The notes: generated from the letters alone by a model not told the origin. 45,000 nt of DNA from Paulinella micropora (GCA_019918135.1 WBZZ01006821.1:1-45000), one strand, 5' to 3'. Shown: positions 29,352-40,273, counted from the first letter of the stretch. Made by a program: numbers and translations.

Positions 29352-29908
29352 GGGAAAAAGCGGTGGGCGACGGGAAATCGATTGGTTTGAAGTCATTTTT
29401 TACTATTTTTCAATGATTCTTTCATTAAATTAAATGTTTTTACTTATAGTTTTGAAATGTACAATTTTCATATGATAAAGTTTAACAGATCTATGTTTAT
29501 TATGCTAACGACCACTCGCATATAGGAGAACTTACATATGGCTGGCGACATTCAAGACATCATTGAAAAAATTGTTAAATTTCAGATTTTAGGTCAGATT
29601 TCTGATTTTGGTTGGAATTTCGATGTTGTGACAAAAATTCAAACTTGATTCTCAAATTAACTGCTATATGCGTCCGCAAAACAACTGAAATTTTCGCAAA
29701 ATATTACCGTTAAATCAAGCATATGTAAATTCTCCTATGGGCAAGTGGTCGTTAGCATAATAAACATAGATCCGTTAAATTTTATCATATGAAAATTGTA
29801 CCCTTGAAAACTATAAGTAAAAGCATTTAATTGAATGAAAGAATCATTGAAAAATAGTAAAAACTGACTTCAAACCAATCGATTTCCCGTCGCCCACCGC
29901 TTTTTCCC
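29352..29908. mobile_element. Foldback (MITE-like) element with long inverted arms
   Basis: The left arm at about 29352-29540 starts GGGAAAAAGCGGTGGGCGAC. The right arm at about 29718-29908 is its near-perfect reverse complement, ending CGCCCACCGCTTTTTCCC. Arms are about 185-190 bp around a spacer of about 180 bp, 557 bp in all. There is no coding capacity. The trinucleotide GTT flanks both sides, a possible but weak target duplication. The structure is that of a non-autonomous DNA transposon or foldback element. Confidence 0.8.
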
Positions 29909-30048
29909 GTTGCAAGAAAGCAAGATGATCACTTAGGGTGGGCGATACATTCCCTGTCCAACCATCCCTGTCTTTTGTTCCTGTCAGCTTTCTTGACCTT
30001 CCTTGCATCGTCGCTCCGGTTCCGAACACACACACTCGATTCTATTTC

Positions 30049-30384
30049 ATGGAATTAGATATCAGTGACTATCTGCCACCGGAATTGAAAGAAGAAATCG
30101 ATCGTCGTGAAGGAGAAGAAGATGACGAACAGAAAGAAGGCGTCGCAGAGGAAGAGGAATTTCAAGAATTAGATGAAGAAAATGATGTTCAAGAAGAAGA
30201 AGAAGAAGAAGAAGAAGAAGAAGAAGAAGAAGAAGAAGAAGAAGAAGAAGAAGAAGAAGAAGAAGAAGAAGAAGAAGAAGAAGAAGAAGAAGAAGAAGAA
30301 GAAGAAGAAGAAGAAGAAGAAGAAGAAGAAGAAAACATGTATGATGACCGAAGTGAAGAAGAGGAAGGTGGAAGAAATGTATGA
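30049..30384 (+). CDS. Possible acidic poly-Glu protein
   Basis: A plus-strand frame of 111 codons from ATG 30049. It starts MELDISDYLPPELKEEIDRR, continues with Glu/Asp-rich sequence, then about 48 consecutive Glu codons from a GAA repeat, and ends MYDDRSEEEEGGRNV. The non-repetitive start looks more coding-like than chance. The frame stays open 13 codons past the repeat. No family is recognised, and it may be a single exon or not a gene at all. Confidence 0.3.
   Translation: MELDISDYLPPELKEEIDRREGEEDDEQKEGVAEEEEFQELDEENDVQEEEEEEEEEEEEEEEEEEEEEEEEEEEEEEEEEEEEEEEEEEEEEEENMYDDRSEEEEGGRNV
30191..30334. repeat. GAA/TTC trinucleotide repeat, about 48 units
   Basis: An uninterrupted purine-strand AAG repeat of about 144 bp. 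Long GAA tracts can form triplexes and are unstable. Confidence 0.95.
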
Positions 30385-30524
30385 TGACAGAAATGAAGAC
30401 GGAGTGAAGCAATTATCAAAAATTTTAAAAATTCAATTTACTGACTAGTTAAAAGTGTTATTTACTTACTAGTTCAAGGCGTTCTTGGTATTAAAATGAT
30501 TACACTGCATTGGTATACTGTTTA

Positions 30525-31012
30525 TCAATGCATGCACTGAATTACCCATGTCAATGCATGCATTCAAAATCAATGCATGCATTGAAAATCAATGCACGCA
30601 TTGAAAAGACACATTTCAATGTATACATTGAAATTTTAATGCATGCATTGAAAATCAATGCATGCAGTGAAATACTGCTCAATTGACACATTTTAATGCA
30701 TGCATTGAAAATCAATGCATGCGTTGACTGTGCTGCATTGACATTTAAATGCATGCATGGAAAATCAATGCATGCATTGAAACACACATTTCTGTGCTGC
30801 ATTGAAATTTTGATGCATGCATTGAAAATCAATGAATGCATTGAAACACACATTTCTGTGCTGCATTGAAGTTTCAATGCATGCATTGATACACATTTCC
30901 AGTGCATTGAAATGTCAATGCATTTCAATGCATCATGCATTGACGTTTCAATGCATGAATTGAAACTTCAATGCACTGCATTGAAATTTCAATGCATGCA
31001 TTGACATTAACG
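30525..31012. repeat. Array of TCAATGCATGCATTGA palindromes
   Basis: More than a dozen copies of the self-complementary 16-mer and variants, spaced 18-60 bp, with short linkers such as AAAATC and CACATTTCTGTGCTGCATTG. Every unit can form a cruciform. Confidence 0.85.
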
Positions 31013-31019
31013 TGTCATA

Positions 31020-31536
31020 GTGAATAACATAACATAACATAACATAACACAACACAACATAACATAACATAACATAACATAAGAACATAATAACATAACA
31101 TAACATAACATAAAATTTAACATAACATAACATAACATAACACAACATAACATAACATAACATAAACATAACATAACATAACATAACAAACATAACATAA
31201 CATAACATAAGAACATGATAACATAATATAACATAACATAACATAAAATTTAACACAACATAACATAACATAACATAACACAACACAACATAACACAACA
31301 TAACACAACATAACACAACATAACACAACATAACACAACATAACATAACATAACATAACACAACATAACATAACACGGCAGTACTCAAAACATAACATAA
31401 CAGAACATAACATAACATAACATAACACAACATAATAACATGACATAACTGACATAACATGACATAACATGACATAACATGACATAACATAACATAACAT
31501 AACAACATAACATAACATAACATAACATAACATAAC

Positions 31537-31602
<66 letters not shown>

Positions 31603-32410
31603 CACACAACACAACATAGCACGACATTAAATGCATACAAACATATTGCGAGGTAAAGAAACCAAGGAAATACATGCATGCCCCAACTGTGCAGACTATT
31701 TCCGAACTGACCTCGAAAGCCGGCTAAAAAACAGTCTGTAAAGTCCGTAACACACATACAAAACATAAAATAACATAACATAACATAACACATAACATAA
31801 CATAACATAACATAACATAACATAACATGACATGACATGACATGACATAACATGACATAACATGACATGACATAACATGACATAATATAAAATAACACAA
31901 CATAACACAACATAACATAACACAACAGTACTGATAACATAACATGACATAACATGACATAACATGACATAACATAACTTAACATAACATAACATAACAT
32001 AACATATAACATAACATAACATACAACATAACATAACATAACATAACATAACATAACATAACATAACATAACATATAACATAACACAACATAGCATAACA
32101 TAACATGAGATAACATGACATAACATGACATAACATGACATAGCATGACATAACACGACAGAACATGACAAAACATAACATAGTATAACATAACATAACA
32201 TAACATAACATAACATAACATGACACAACATAACATAACATAACATAACATAACATAATAAAACATAACATGACATAACACACTTGACATAACATGACAT
32301 AACATGACCTGCCATGACATAACGTGGCATAGCATGACATAACATAAAATAACATAATATAAAGACAACATGACATAACACAACACAACAGAACGCAACA
32401 CAATATGGCA
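31020..32410. repeat. AACAT pentanucleotide satellite
   Basis: About 1.4 kb of (AACAT)n with variant units AACAC, GACAT and AACATG. It is interrupted by a poly-A plus CA repeat (about 31539-31611) and an island at about 31612-31760. The long Cys/Tyr/Met-Leu frame on the minus strand is a translation of the repeat, not a gene. Confidence 0.95.
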
Positions 32411-32465
32411 CGCCATCAAATGCATAGAAACATACTGTGAGGTGAAGAAACCAAGTGAAAACATA

Positions 32466-32882
32466 CATTTAACATACATACATACATACATACATACATT
32501 CATACATACATACATACATACATACGTACATACATACATGATGCAAGGCGAGGAAGCAAAAGCTGCGGGAGAACATACATACATACGTACATACATACAA
32601 ACATACAAACAAACATACATGCATACATGCATACATACATACATACATACATACATTCATGCTTACTTACTTACTTCTTACTTACTTACTGACTTACTTA
32701 ACATAACTCACTTACTGAACTTGACTTAACTTAACGAAACGTATTGAATGACTGACTCACTTACTCACTCACTTACTTACTTACTTACTCACTTGCTTTT
32801 TTTAACTTCAAGGTGAGGAAGCAAAAGCTGTACTGCGAGAGATCATAATTACTGACTCATTTTCTTACTTACTTTTTTGCTC

Positions 32883-32922
<40 letters not shown>

Positions 32923-32935
32923 GCTCACTTTTTTT
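32466..32935. repeat. CATA and TTAC tetranucleotide arrays
   Basis: (CATA)n at about 32466-32535 and 32574-32655, then (TTAC)n in blocks to about 32930. Between them are short islands containing GAGGAAGCAAAAGCTG at about 32550 and 32815. Confidence 0.9.
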
Positions 32936-32965
32936 TGTCTTTCTTTCTTTCTTTCCTCTCCCTCT

Positions 32966-32981
32966 CTCATACACACACATA

Positions 32982-33028
<47 letters not shown>

Positions 33029-33240
33029 GGGCGAGCTGAGTTGAAAGCCACACGAAATAGACAACCACCCCCCCCCCCCCGCCCCTCTCTCTCTCACACA
33101 CACACATACACTCACACAGGAGCGTGCTGCATGAGAAGCCAAATGCAATAGCCCTCCTCCCTCTCTCTCTCTTTCTCACACACACACATGCACACATACA
33201 GGAGCGTGCTGCATTAGAAGCCAAACGCAACCGGCCTATC
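32966..33240. repeat. Compound CA-repeat minisatellite
   Basis: Three units of 84-90 bp, each with a (CA)n/CT-rich block followed by an island of about 36 bp: GGGCGAGCTGAGTTGAAAGC at 33028, then GGAGCGTGCTGCATGAGAAG at about 33118, and a near copy at about 33202. Confidence 0.8.
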
Positions 33241-33257
33241 GCATGGTGCACGGAATG

Positions 33258-33294
33258 CAAGTAAGATAGATAGGTAGGTAGATAGGTAGGTAGG

Positions 33295-33372
<78 letters not shown>

Positions 33373-33502
33373 CCAACCTAGCTACCTACCTATCTACTTT
33401 CCTACCTACCTACTTACCTATCTACTTATTTATTTTCTTACTACTAGGGTGGTGTGCGAAGAAGGCACTTGGTTCAAGTGTCAAAACTGAGAACACTTCT
33501 AC

Positions 33503-33541
<39 letters not shown>

Positions 33542-33860
33542 CTATCTATCTACTATCTATCTATCTATCTATCTATCTATTTGTCTATCTATCTTTACCT
33601 ACCTATATACCTACCTAGTTTATCTACCTGCATTTACCCTATATACCTACCTTGTCGATCTACCTACATTTAGCCTATATACCTACCTTGTCTATCTACC
33701 TGCATTGAGCTATACCTACCTATCTACCTACCTTGTCTATCTACCTACATTTAGGGCGGTGTGTGAAGAAGGCACTTCGTTCAAGTGTCAAGACTGTGGA
33801 CACTACAAACGGTACATACGTAACATGTTAATCAATCAATCAATCGAGCAAGCAAGCAAG

Positions 33861-33891
<31 letters not shown>

Positions 33892-33893
33892 CC
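33258..33893. repeat. TAGA, CTAT, ACCT and AATC arrays
   Basis: (TAGA)n at about 33262-33372 and CTAT/CTAC-type repeats to about 33760. Two copies of a 47-bp island (GTGTGCGAAGAAGGCACTTG and its relative) lie at about 33450 and 33755. An (AATC)n tract at about 33828-33893 ends directly against the element 2 fibre gene. Confidence 0.9.
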
Positions 33894-36782
33894 AAGCCAA
33901 CTTAGCAGAGCGGACAAACCTTTATTATACGAATGCGAGATTTGACACACGGCTCACAGCTAAAACAACCGCTGACTTAAAAGAAGGCACCAATTTATAT
34001 TATACCACAGCGAGAGCAAATACAGACTATAATGCTAGGCTTTTATTAAAAACGACAGCACGAGACTGACAACCAAGAGCACCACCAATTTAGCAGAGGG
34101 GACGAACCTTTACTATACGTCAGCGAGAGCAAATACAGATTTTGACACACGGCTAGTGACTAAATCAACCACTAACTTAGCAGAAGGAACAAACTTATAT
34201 TATACTAATGCTAGGTTTGATACACAATTAGCAACAAAATCAACAACCAACTTAGCAGAGGGAACTAATCTTTATTATACCACAGCCAGAGATAATTCAA
34301 ATTTTGATACACGGCTCGCCACTAAATCAACTACTAACTTAGCGAGGGAACGAACCTTTACTATACTACAGCCAGAGCAAATACGGATTTTGATACGAGA
34401 CTGGCGACCAAGGGCACCACTAATTTAGCAGAGGGCACTAATTTATATTACACCAATGCGAGATTTGATACACAATTAGTGACAAAGAGCACCACCAATT
34501 TAGCAGAGGGAACAAATCTATATTACACCACCGCGAGGGCTAATACAGACTTTGACACACGGATAGCTACTAAATCAATACATGCTTTGAGTGATGTAAT
34601 AATAACAACACCCGCAAACGGCCAATTACTAACATACAATTGAACAAACTGGGTGAATTCCACAGGGTCATGGGCTTTCCTTGCTTTAACGGGTGGAACG
34701 ATGTCAGGCGATATTAAACTGGGTGCTTCGGCTTTTGTTATGTACTCAGGCCCGCAGACTATGACAACCAATTCTTCACCTTCTCCATTCGTCGCTTCTG
34801 CTTCTACTGAATACGATGCAGCATACCTGGCTTTTAATACCAACCAGAACGATTATTGGTCAAGCAACTTTCACTACAACGATGCGACAGGAGTTTATCA
34901 AAGAATCCCGTCAAACATGAATACATTTTCAGGAACAGCATGTACGGGCGAACACATAAAATAGATTTAGGAGCCATATACAGAATAAAAAAAATACTAT
35001 GTCAGGTCTTCGTCTGCTAATTACATTGAAATGACACCGAGCATTTGGTATGTGGTAGTGAGCACTGACAACATTACATACACATTATGGGACAGCAGGA
35101 GTGGCGAGGCTTGGGCTTCACAAACAACTAAAACATATACACCCGCTTCAAATGTTTCTGCTAGATGTATCATATTCGTCGCGAACAAAGCAGGAAGTGG
35201 AGGAACTTCATTTAGAAACCAAGTCCGTATCGCCAGTCTGTATTTTGATTATGAGACATTTAATTATGATATAACATTGATTAGAAATATGACGAGCGAC
35301 ACATTAACAACAAGCGGAGCAATAACAGCAAGCGGATTAATAACTGCTAGTGCGGGATTAACAGGAACCACATGAACGGCCAGCGGATTGATAACGGCAA
35401 ATGCGGGAGTTGATATGAAAAGCCAAAGCATAACAAACTTAGCCACTCCATCAGCTTCAACAGACGGGGCGACAAAAGGTTATGTGGACACATTAGACGG
35501 ACAGAATGTGAAATTAACAGGAGACCAAACAATAGCAGGTACAAAAGAATTTAGCGGAAAATTAGCAACTTCATTAGGCATTCAGTGTATAGTAGGTAGG
35601 AATTCAAAAGGCACAGGAGCAACAGGTGGTTTAGAATTATATGGAACCAGTGGCAATACGGATGGCCCGCACATACAAGCATTTGTAAATACATCTGTGT
35701 ATCCTGTATTTCAACAATTAAACTGGGGGCAAGACAATATTGCTTTAAGTTTTGATTCTTATTATGACGGGGCGAACTGGAAATCAAGCGACACTGGCTC
35801 AAACTTTCAAATATACAAAATGAGTGATAAACTCGCCTTTAACTACAAATCGGGAGTAGCACTGGGAGGAACTGTAGCATTTAGTGAGGCGATGAACATA
35901 AGCAATGCTGGGAATATAACAACAACAGGAGCAATAACAGCAAGTAGTTTAATAGCTGCAAATGCTGGTATTAGTTCGGCTCAAACTATTACAATGACTA
36001 AATCAGGCTCGCAGATTTACTTTTCGGACGGCACGACAGCCACGTGCGGAATAAGGTGGTCTGACGATAACCACTGCGTGTTTTGTCAAAGAAATGCCAA
36101 TGTTATGTACATCAAAGTATGGCGACATATACTTTCAAACAACAGGTTCTACTTCGCGAGCACATGTGAATATAAGTGGTTTTTATGTTCCTTCGTCTGG
36201 TTCTTCAACTTCGGTTCAAATAGGAACAAGAACAGGATTTCCTAATGAACCTATGATTTCACTGAGGTCTGCCAATGTTGCTAATAACCGCGGTTTCTTT
36301 GGTTTTAGTGGTGCAAATATATATGCTTGGAGCACCACAAATTCATATGGAGAGCCTTCGGGAAATTACAATTATATACCATCAAACGGTGCTTGGACAT
36401 ACTCATCAGACAGGAGATTGAAAACAGATATTAAGACATTAGAATGTGGTGAATGTTGTGAAAAATTAATGAAAATAAATTGTTGTTCATATTATTTGAA
36501 ATCAGACGAAAAGAAAGAAAGTAAGATTGTAGTTTTATTGCCGATGACGTAAAAAAAATATTTCCAGAGTTTGTTTCAAATTCAGGTATGAAAATAGGAG
36601 AAGATGAAAACCTTGAAGGCATAACATATACAAGTTTTATACCAATATTGGTCAGTGCTTTTCAACACGTGGCGGAAAAGGTAGTTAATTTAGAAAAAGA
36701 AAATAAAATTCTTATGAATATATTACAAGACCAAGCAAACCAATTAGCAGAAATCCGAGCGGAAGTATTTGGCGTTTCATAA
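33894..36782 (+). pseudogene. Tail-fibre-like protein with S74-type C-terminus, 5'-truncated
   Basis: The first visible part (33894-34560) is about eight tandem modules of the form TTNLAEGTNLYYTxAR..FDTRLATKS, a pattern found in phage tail fibres. After a TGA near 34640 come a ConA/F5-8-like beta section (TMSGDIKLGAS at 34700), a SGAITASGLITASAG array (35300-35420), and VKLTGDQTIAGTKEFSGK. A GGLELYGTSGN...GPHIQAF block and the C-terminal chaperone-like tail follow. The tail keeps the segment SSDRRLKTDIKTLECGECC (about 36403-36460), matching the S74 autocleavage region with its Ser-Asp pair. Breaks include stops near 34060, 34640, 34965 and 35375, frame changes near 36100 and 36525. The start is missing because the element begins inside the gene. 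It probably encoded the receptor-binding spike. Confidence 0.85.
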
Positions 36783-36849
36783 AACACCTAACTGATTATC
36801 GCAAGCGATAATCAACGTATTTTCAAATTTCAAACAATAATTCAACTAG

Positions 36850-37179
36850 ACTTCACAGACCGCCACCTATTATAGAAATTGATGGCGACCTCACACCAGA
36901 ACTGAAAAATCGTGTGCTCGATGTTTCGCTGAAAAATGAGGGAAAAAAATTGACCACGAATACGATGACAACTGGGACTGCTGTATGATTAAACGAAAAA
37001 CCGACAGCACACTTATTAAATACTTATTTCAGATGGGTATCATTATCGCCATTATAACCCTTTGTATCGTGAGGCTGTCTGAAAAGAACTTACCGTGCGA
37101 GGTAGCCAACACTTATGTCGGAATTTCGACCTTACTCATCGGCATTTGCCTTCCATCACCTTCTTCAAGTAAGAAGTGA
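36850..37179 (+). pseudogene. Small two-helix membrane protein, one frameshift
   Basis: Homologue of 17096-17403. The N-terminal part reads GDLTPELKNRVLDVSLKNEG. An indel in an A7 run near 36937 breaks the frame. The C-terminal part (36985-37179) is open: LIKYLFQMGIIIAIITLCIV, then SEKNLPCEVANTYVG and a second hydrophobic stretch, ending SPSSSKK. No good ATG precedes the N-terminal part. Its last 15 bases overlap the convergent secreted Cys-rich gene, exactly as in element 1. Confidence 0.6.
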
Positions 37180-37425
37180 ACATTCATATACTTGAGTTTT
37201 ATACCACGAAGCATCATTTGAACATATTAAAGGAATAGCTTCATCAAAACTAACACACCAATCACTCATTGGCTTATACACACATTTAAATTTAGTTTCT
37301 ATTCCTTGCTTTATACAATAAACACAACTCTCATTCTTTTTTTTGCTATACCTTGAGTAAAAGTTGCAGGCGGTCTGCGAAAATATTTTTGTTATTAAAA
37401 AGTTTATCATCAGTAATATAATCAT
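37165..37425 (-). CDS. Secreted Cys-rich protein with PSI-like cysteine spacing
   Basis: An 86-residue intact frame, antisense to its neighbours. A hydrophobic leader (MIILLMINFLITKIFSQTA) serves as signal peptide. All seven mature cysteines and the WC pair match the element 1 protein (16856-17110), as do the strings NESCVYCI and FKCVYKPMSDWCVSFDEA. The leaders differ strongly while the mature parts are nearly the same, a pattern expected when selection acts on the secreted domain. It is one of few unbroken genes in this element. Its start codon region overlaps the 5' side of the divergent small conserved gene (ATG 37424). Confidence 0.8.
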   Translation of the reverse strand: MIILLMINFLITKIFSQTACNFYSRYSKKKNESCVYCIKQGIETKFKCVYKPMSDWCVSFDEAIPLICSNDASWYKTQVYECSLLT

Positions 37426-37758
37426 GGCTTCTGAATATAAATATCAGCGGATTATTTTTCTGAGTAATGATTTTGTGGGAAGCAAAACATTTAATATAAA
37501 TATTCATATGTCATTTACACCAACCAGAATGAATGTAAATTTATCCACTATATAAACGACAAAACAGAGACAAAAACCAGAATTCTTTATATGGACAAAA
37601 TTGGAATTATCGGAACATTCTCCGATGGAAATATAGCAAATATTTCAAACCTCAGTTATAAGTTGGGAGTCCTTGAAACTGATAGCGGAAATATTGACAC
37701 AGGAAATTTAGCCGGCCAATTGTTGTGTGCTTGGATTTTCTCGCTTAGAATATACACT
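37424..37758 (+). pseudogene. Small conserved virion-cluster protein, broken
   Basis: Homologue of 16475-16833. ATG 37424 starts MASEYKYQRIIFLSNDFVGS, followed by SFTPTRMNVNL. The frame changes near 37545. The second part (from 37591) reads MDKIGIIGTFSDGNIANISN and runs without a stop into the ATPase frame, so the original stop is lost. A TAATATAATC sequence precedes the ATG. Function unknown. Confidence 0.6.
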
Positions 37759-38557
37759 ATGCTGGAAATCAATAATGTCAAGGTGAAGCCAGTAAACCAA
37801 GAGGGTGATGGAAACAAAAAAGCCAAGGGTTATAAATTATTTAATGAGCCGTATGCCAATATATTTCTGCTTGCCCGTAAGAAGAGCGGGAAAACGACAG
37901 CACTCTTTGAAATACTGAAACGGACAACAGACAGAAAAACCCGTATTGTCATTATTGCTCAATAATACACAAGGACTACATTTATAAAGCAATGGTAAAA
38001 CACTTGAAGAACAGGGGAAACCCGATGGCGATCTATACTTTCTTAAATCAGATTGAGTGAATGTGATAGACTACGAACTTGACAAACTGAACAGACAGGA
38101 CGAGCAACACGAAGGAGAAGTAAAACAGGACGATAAAGAACCGATGGAGAAACCACAATTTCTTTATTTCGGAACAGAAGAAAAAAAGAAAACTACCGAA
38201 CCAAAAGAACGACCGAGTAAGTATATTTCGCCAAAGGTTGTTTTTCTTTTGGGCGATTTAGGAAGTGGATTAAGAGATAAGTCAGTGAGCGATTTGTTAA
38301 AAAAGAACAGACACTATAAAAGTAAGGTGATTATGTCAAGCCAGTATTTGAACGACCTACGACCAGAAGCCATTAAGCAGTTAGATTATTTATTAATCTT
38401 TCCGGGCCAGTCTCAGGACAAAATGGAACGCGTGTACAAACACTTAGACCTATCTTTTGATTTTGATTATTTTCTTAAAAAGTATCACGAGGCTACAAAG
38501 GAACGATTTAATTTTCTGTATGTTTCAAGTGTTGATAATGAGTTTAAAAAATTTTAA
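37759..38557 (+). pseudogene. A32/FtsK-like packaging ATPase, broken
   Basis: Homologue of 15646-16460. From ATG 37759 (MLEINNVKVKPVNQEG) it contains the full P-loop region NIFLLARKKSGKTTALFEIL. It then stops at TAA near 37963 in an IIAQ tail. Coding resumes in another frame and, after another break near 38058, continues as VIDYELDKLNRQDEQ, Walker B region VFLLGDLGSGLRDK, KSKVIMSSQYLNDLRPEA and YHEATKERFNF to 38557. In Walker B the first of the two acidic residues present in element 1 (LDDLG) is Gly here (LGDLG). The C-terminus ends with a DNEFKKF tail. Confidence 0.85.
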
Positions 38558-38608
38558 CTTCAGATTAAAATAATTATTTGATTTTATAAACATTTTTTTC
38601 ATAGTATA

Positions 38609-38935
38609 ATGGTAGTGAAAACAACTCGTGTTGAAGTCATTCCAACAATCGGCAAACGAACTATTAACTCAAGCACAAATATGGCAGGAGGTAAAAAGAA
38701 AACTGGACGGAAGAAGAAGCAGGGCGGTAAGGGACAGGCTGGTGGTAAAATTAACTGGGCAAAGGTTGGTAAGACAGCATTGGCAGTTAATAAATTCCTT
38801 GGTGATAACAAGATTATTTCAAAGACTGCGAATGCCCTTGGCGATGTCGGGGTTCCATATGCGTCTCGTATTGGGTCTACTGCTGCAAAACTTGGTTATG
38901 GTAAGCAGAGCGGACGAGGGGCACTCAAATTCTAA
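38609..38935 (+). CDS. Small basic protein, probable DNA-binding core protein
   Basis: A 108-residue intact frame. ATG 38609 follows a CATAGTATA sequence. The N-terminal 35 residues are variable. Then come a Lys/Gly-rich stretch (GGKKKTGRKKKQGGKGQ), a GGKINWAKVGKTALAVNKFL segment, DVGVPYASRIG and GYGKQSGRG near the end. The equivalent gene in element 1 (15277-15590) has a frameshift. High Lys/Gly content and place next to the packaging ATPase suggest genome condensation inside the virion. This is inference; no named family. Confidence 0.65.
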   Translation: MVVKTTRVEVIPTIGKRTINSSTNMAGGKKKTGRKKKQGGKGQAGGKINWAKVGKTALAVNKFLGDNKIISKTANALGDVGVPYASRIGSTAAKLGYGKQSGRGALKF

Positions 38936-38982
38936 ATGATATTTTATTTGAAATTATGTGTAAATATTTTTTTGTTAATATA

Positions 38983-40200
38983 ATGGGGACCGCTAAGACT
39001 AAGAAAGCGAAAAGGGCAAAAGTCCGTCCACCGCGGGTTTATAGAAATAAAAGCGGGAGGCCATATATTATCCAGAAGGGTAAAAAATATTATCTTAATT
39101 TCGGTAAGAAAACAAATGATATGAGCACATTACAAATAGTTAAACTTTTTATGAAATACTTAAGCAGACCAAAAGCAAAGAAAAAAGCAAAGAAGGAAGA
39201 CTTAAGAAAAGTCCAGAGCCTGTCAGAAATTGAACAGAATACAAGAACAGTAATTCAAGACCACTTAGACAAACTCAGAAAGGAAAAGTATGAGGGTATT
39301 GAGGCTATAGAGTAAAAAGATAAGATAGCAAGGGATGAATCAGAAGAGGAGAAGAAAAGGCTAGAAAGAAAAATCCAAGCAGATACTAAGGAACTAAATG
39401 AAATAATGAATAGGGAACATAAAAGACAACTGGCGGAGATTAATGAAAGACAAGAACAAAAAGACAGAGAAATAAGAAGGGAGCAAAAACTCATAGAGGA
39501 TTTACAATTCGAGCAACAAAGGAACCAAAGATTGGCTATTATGCCTCAGCAACCCCAGCAATATCTCGGTTATCAGGCACAGCAAGTTGAGGCACCACCA
39601 CTAGGAGGCCCGCCACAAGCACCACTATTAGGAGGTCCACCTCCTGCACCACCACTTCCAACATTCATTCCGACAAAAGAAGCAAAAGAAGAAGAACCAG
39701 ACAAGCCTGACCACGAACTAGAAACAGACATAAAACTTTTGAAAAGTGCTAATTTTACTGATGAAGAGATTAAACCAATCAGTAAAAGTATGATACAAAA
39801 AACAGCCGATGGAATTAGAATATTTCTAAATCAAAAAGTAAAATGGTCGGATATGAAGAAAGCACTGGCACAAGCAGAAAAATCTGATGAAGCAAAGTCA
39901 GATGCTGTTAATGATTTAGGTTCGACAATAAAAATGACTAATGGTTTATCAAAAAAGTATTTACCAGAAATAAAAATCGTTGATTTATCACGAGCCTTAA
40001 AAAGGAAACTTGAAATGGATGGACATACTAAACTAAATCATAGAGAAAATAGCAAATGGATTATGGCAATGGTAAAAAAGTTTAATATTAAAGTAGGAAC
40101 CGATGAGAAACAAATAAAAAAGAAAATAGCAGATTTGCTAAGTATGATGCGTATATGGGGAGCCAACGAAGGGAAGGTAGGAAATTACACCATACACTAG
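38983..40200 (+). pseudogene. Coiled-coil, Pro/Gln-rich virion-cluster protein with in-frame stop
   Basis: Homologue of 13985-15162. ATG 38983 follows GTTAATATA. The N-terminal domain reads PPRVYRNKSGRPYIIQKGKK, then TLQIVKLFMKYLS. A TAA at 39313-39315 interrupts. The same frame then stays open to 40200: a long coiled coil (EEKKRLERKIQADTKELNE, INERQEQKDREIRREQK), a Gln/Pro/Gly-rich linker (APPLGGPPQAPLLGGPPPA), and a helical C-terminal domain (LETDIKLLKSANFTDEEIK to MMRIWGANEGKVGN). A single stop in an otherwise clean 400-codon frame is notable because element 1 also has its stop just past the N-terminal domain. Confidence 0.7.
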
Positions 40201-40273
40201 AGGAAATGATAGCAAAAGTTTTTTCAATCGCTACAATAAAAAATATTTAGCCAGAAAGGATTGGACACATTCA

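Noticed and set aside
30948..32656. 506-codon Cys/Tyr/Val/Met-rich minus-strand frame
   Set aside because: A translation of the AACAT pentanucleotide satellite, which is open in all three frames.
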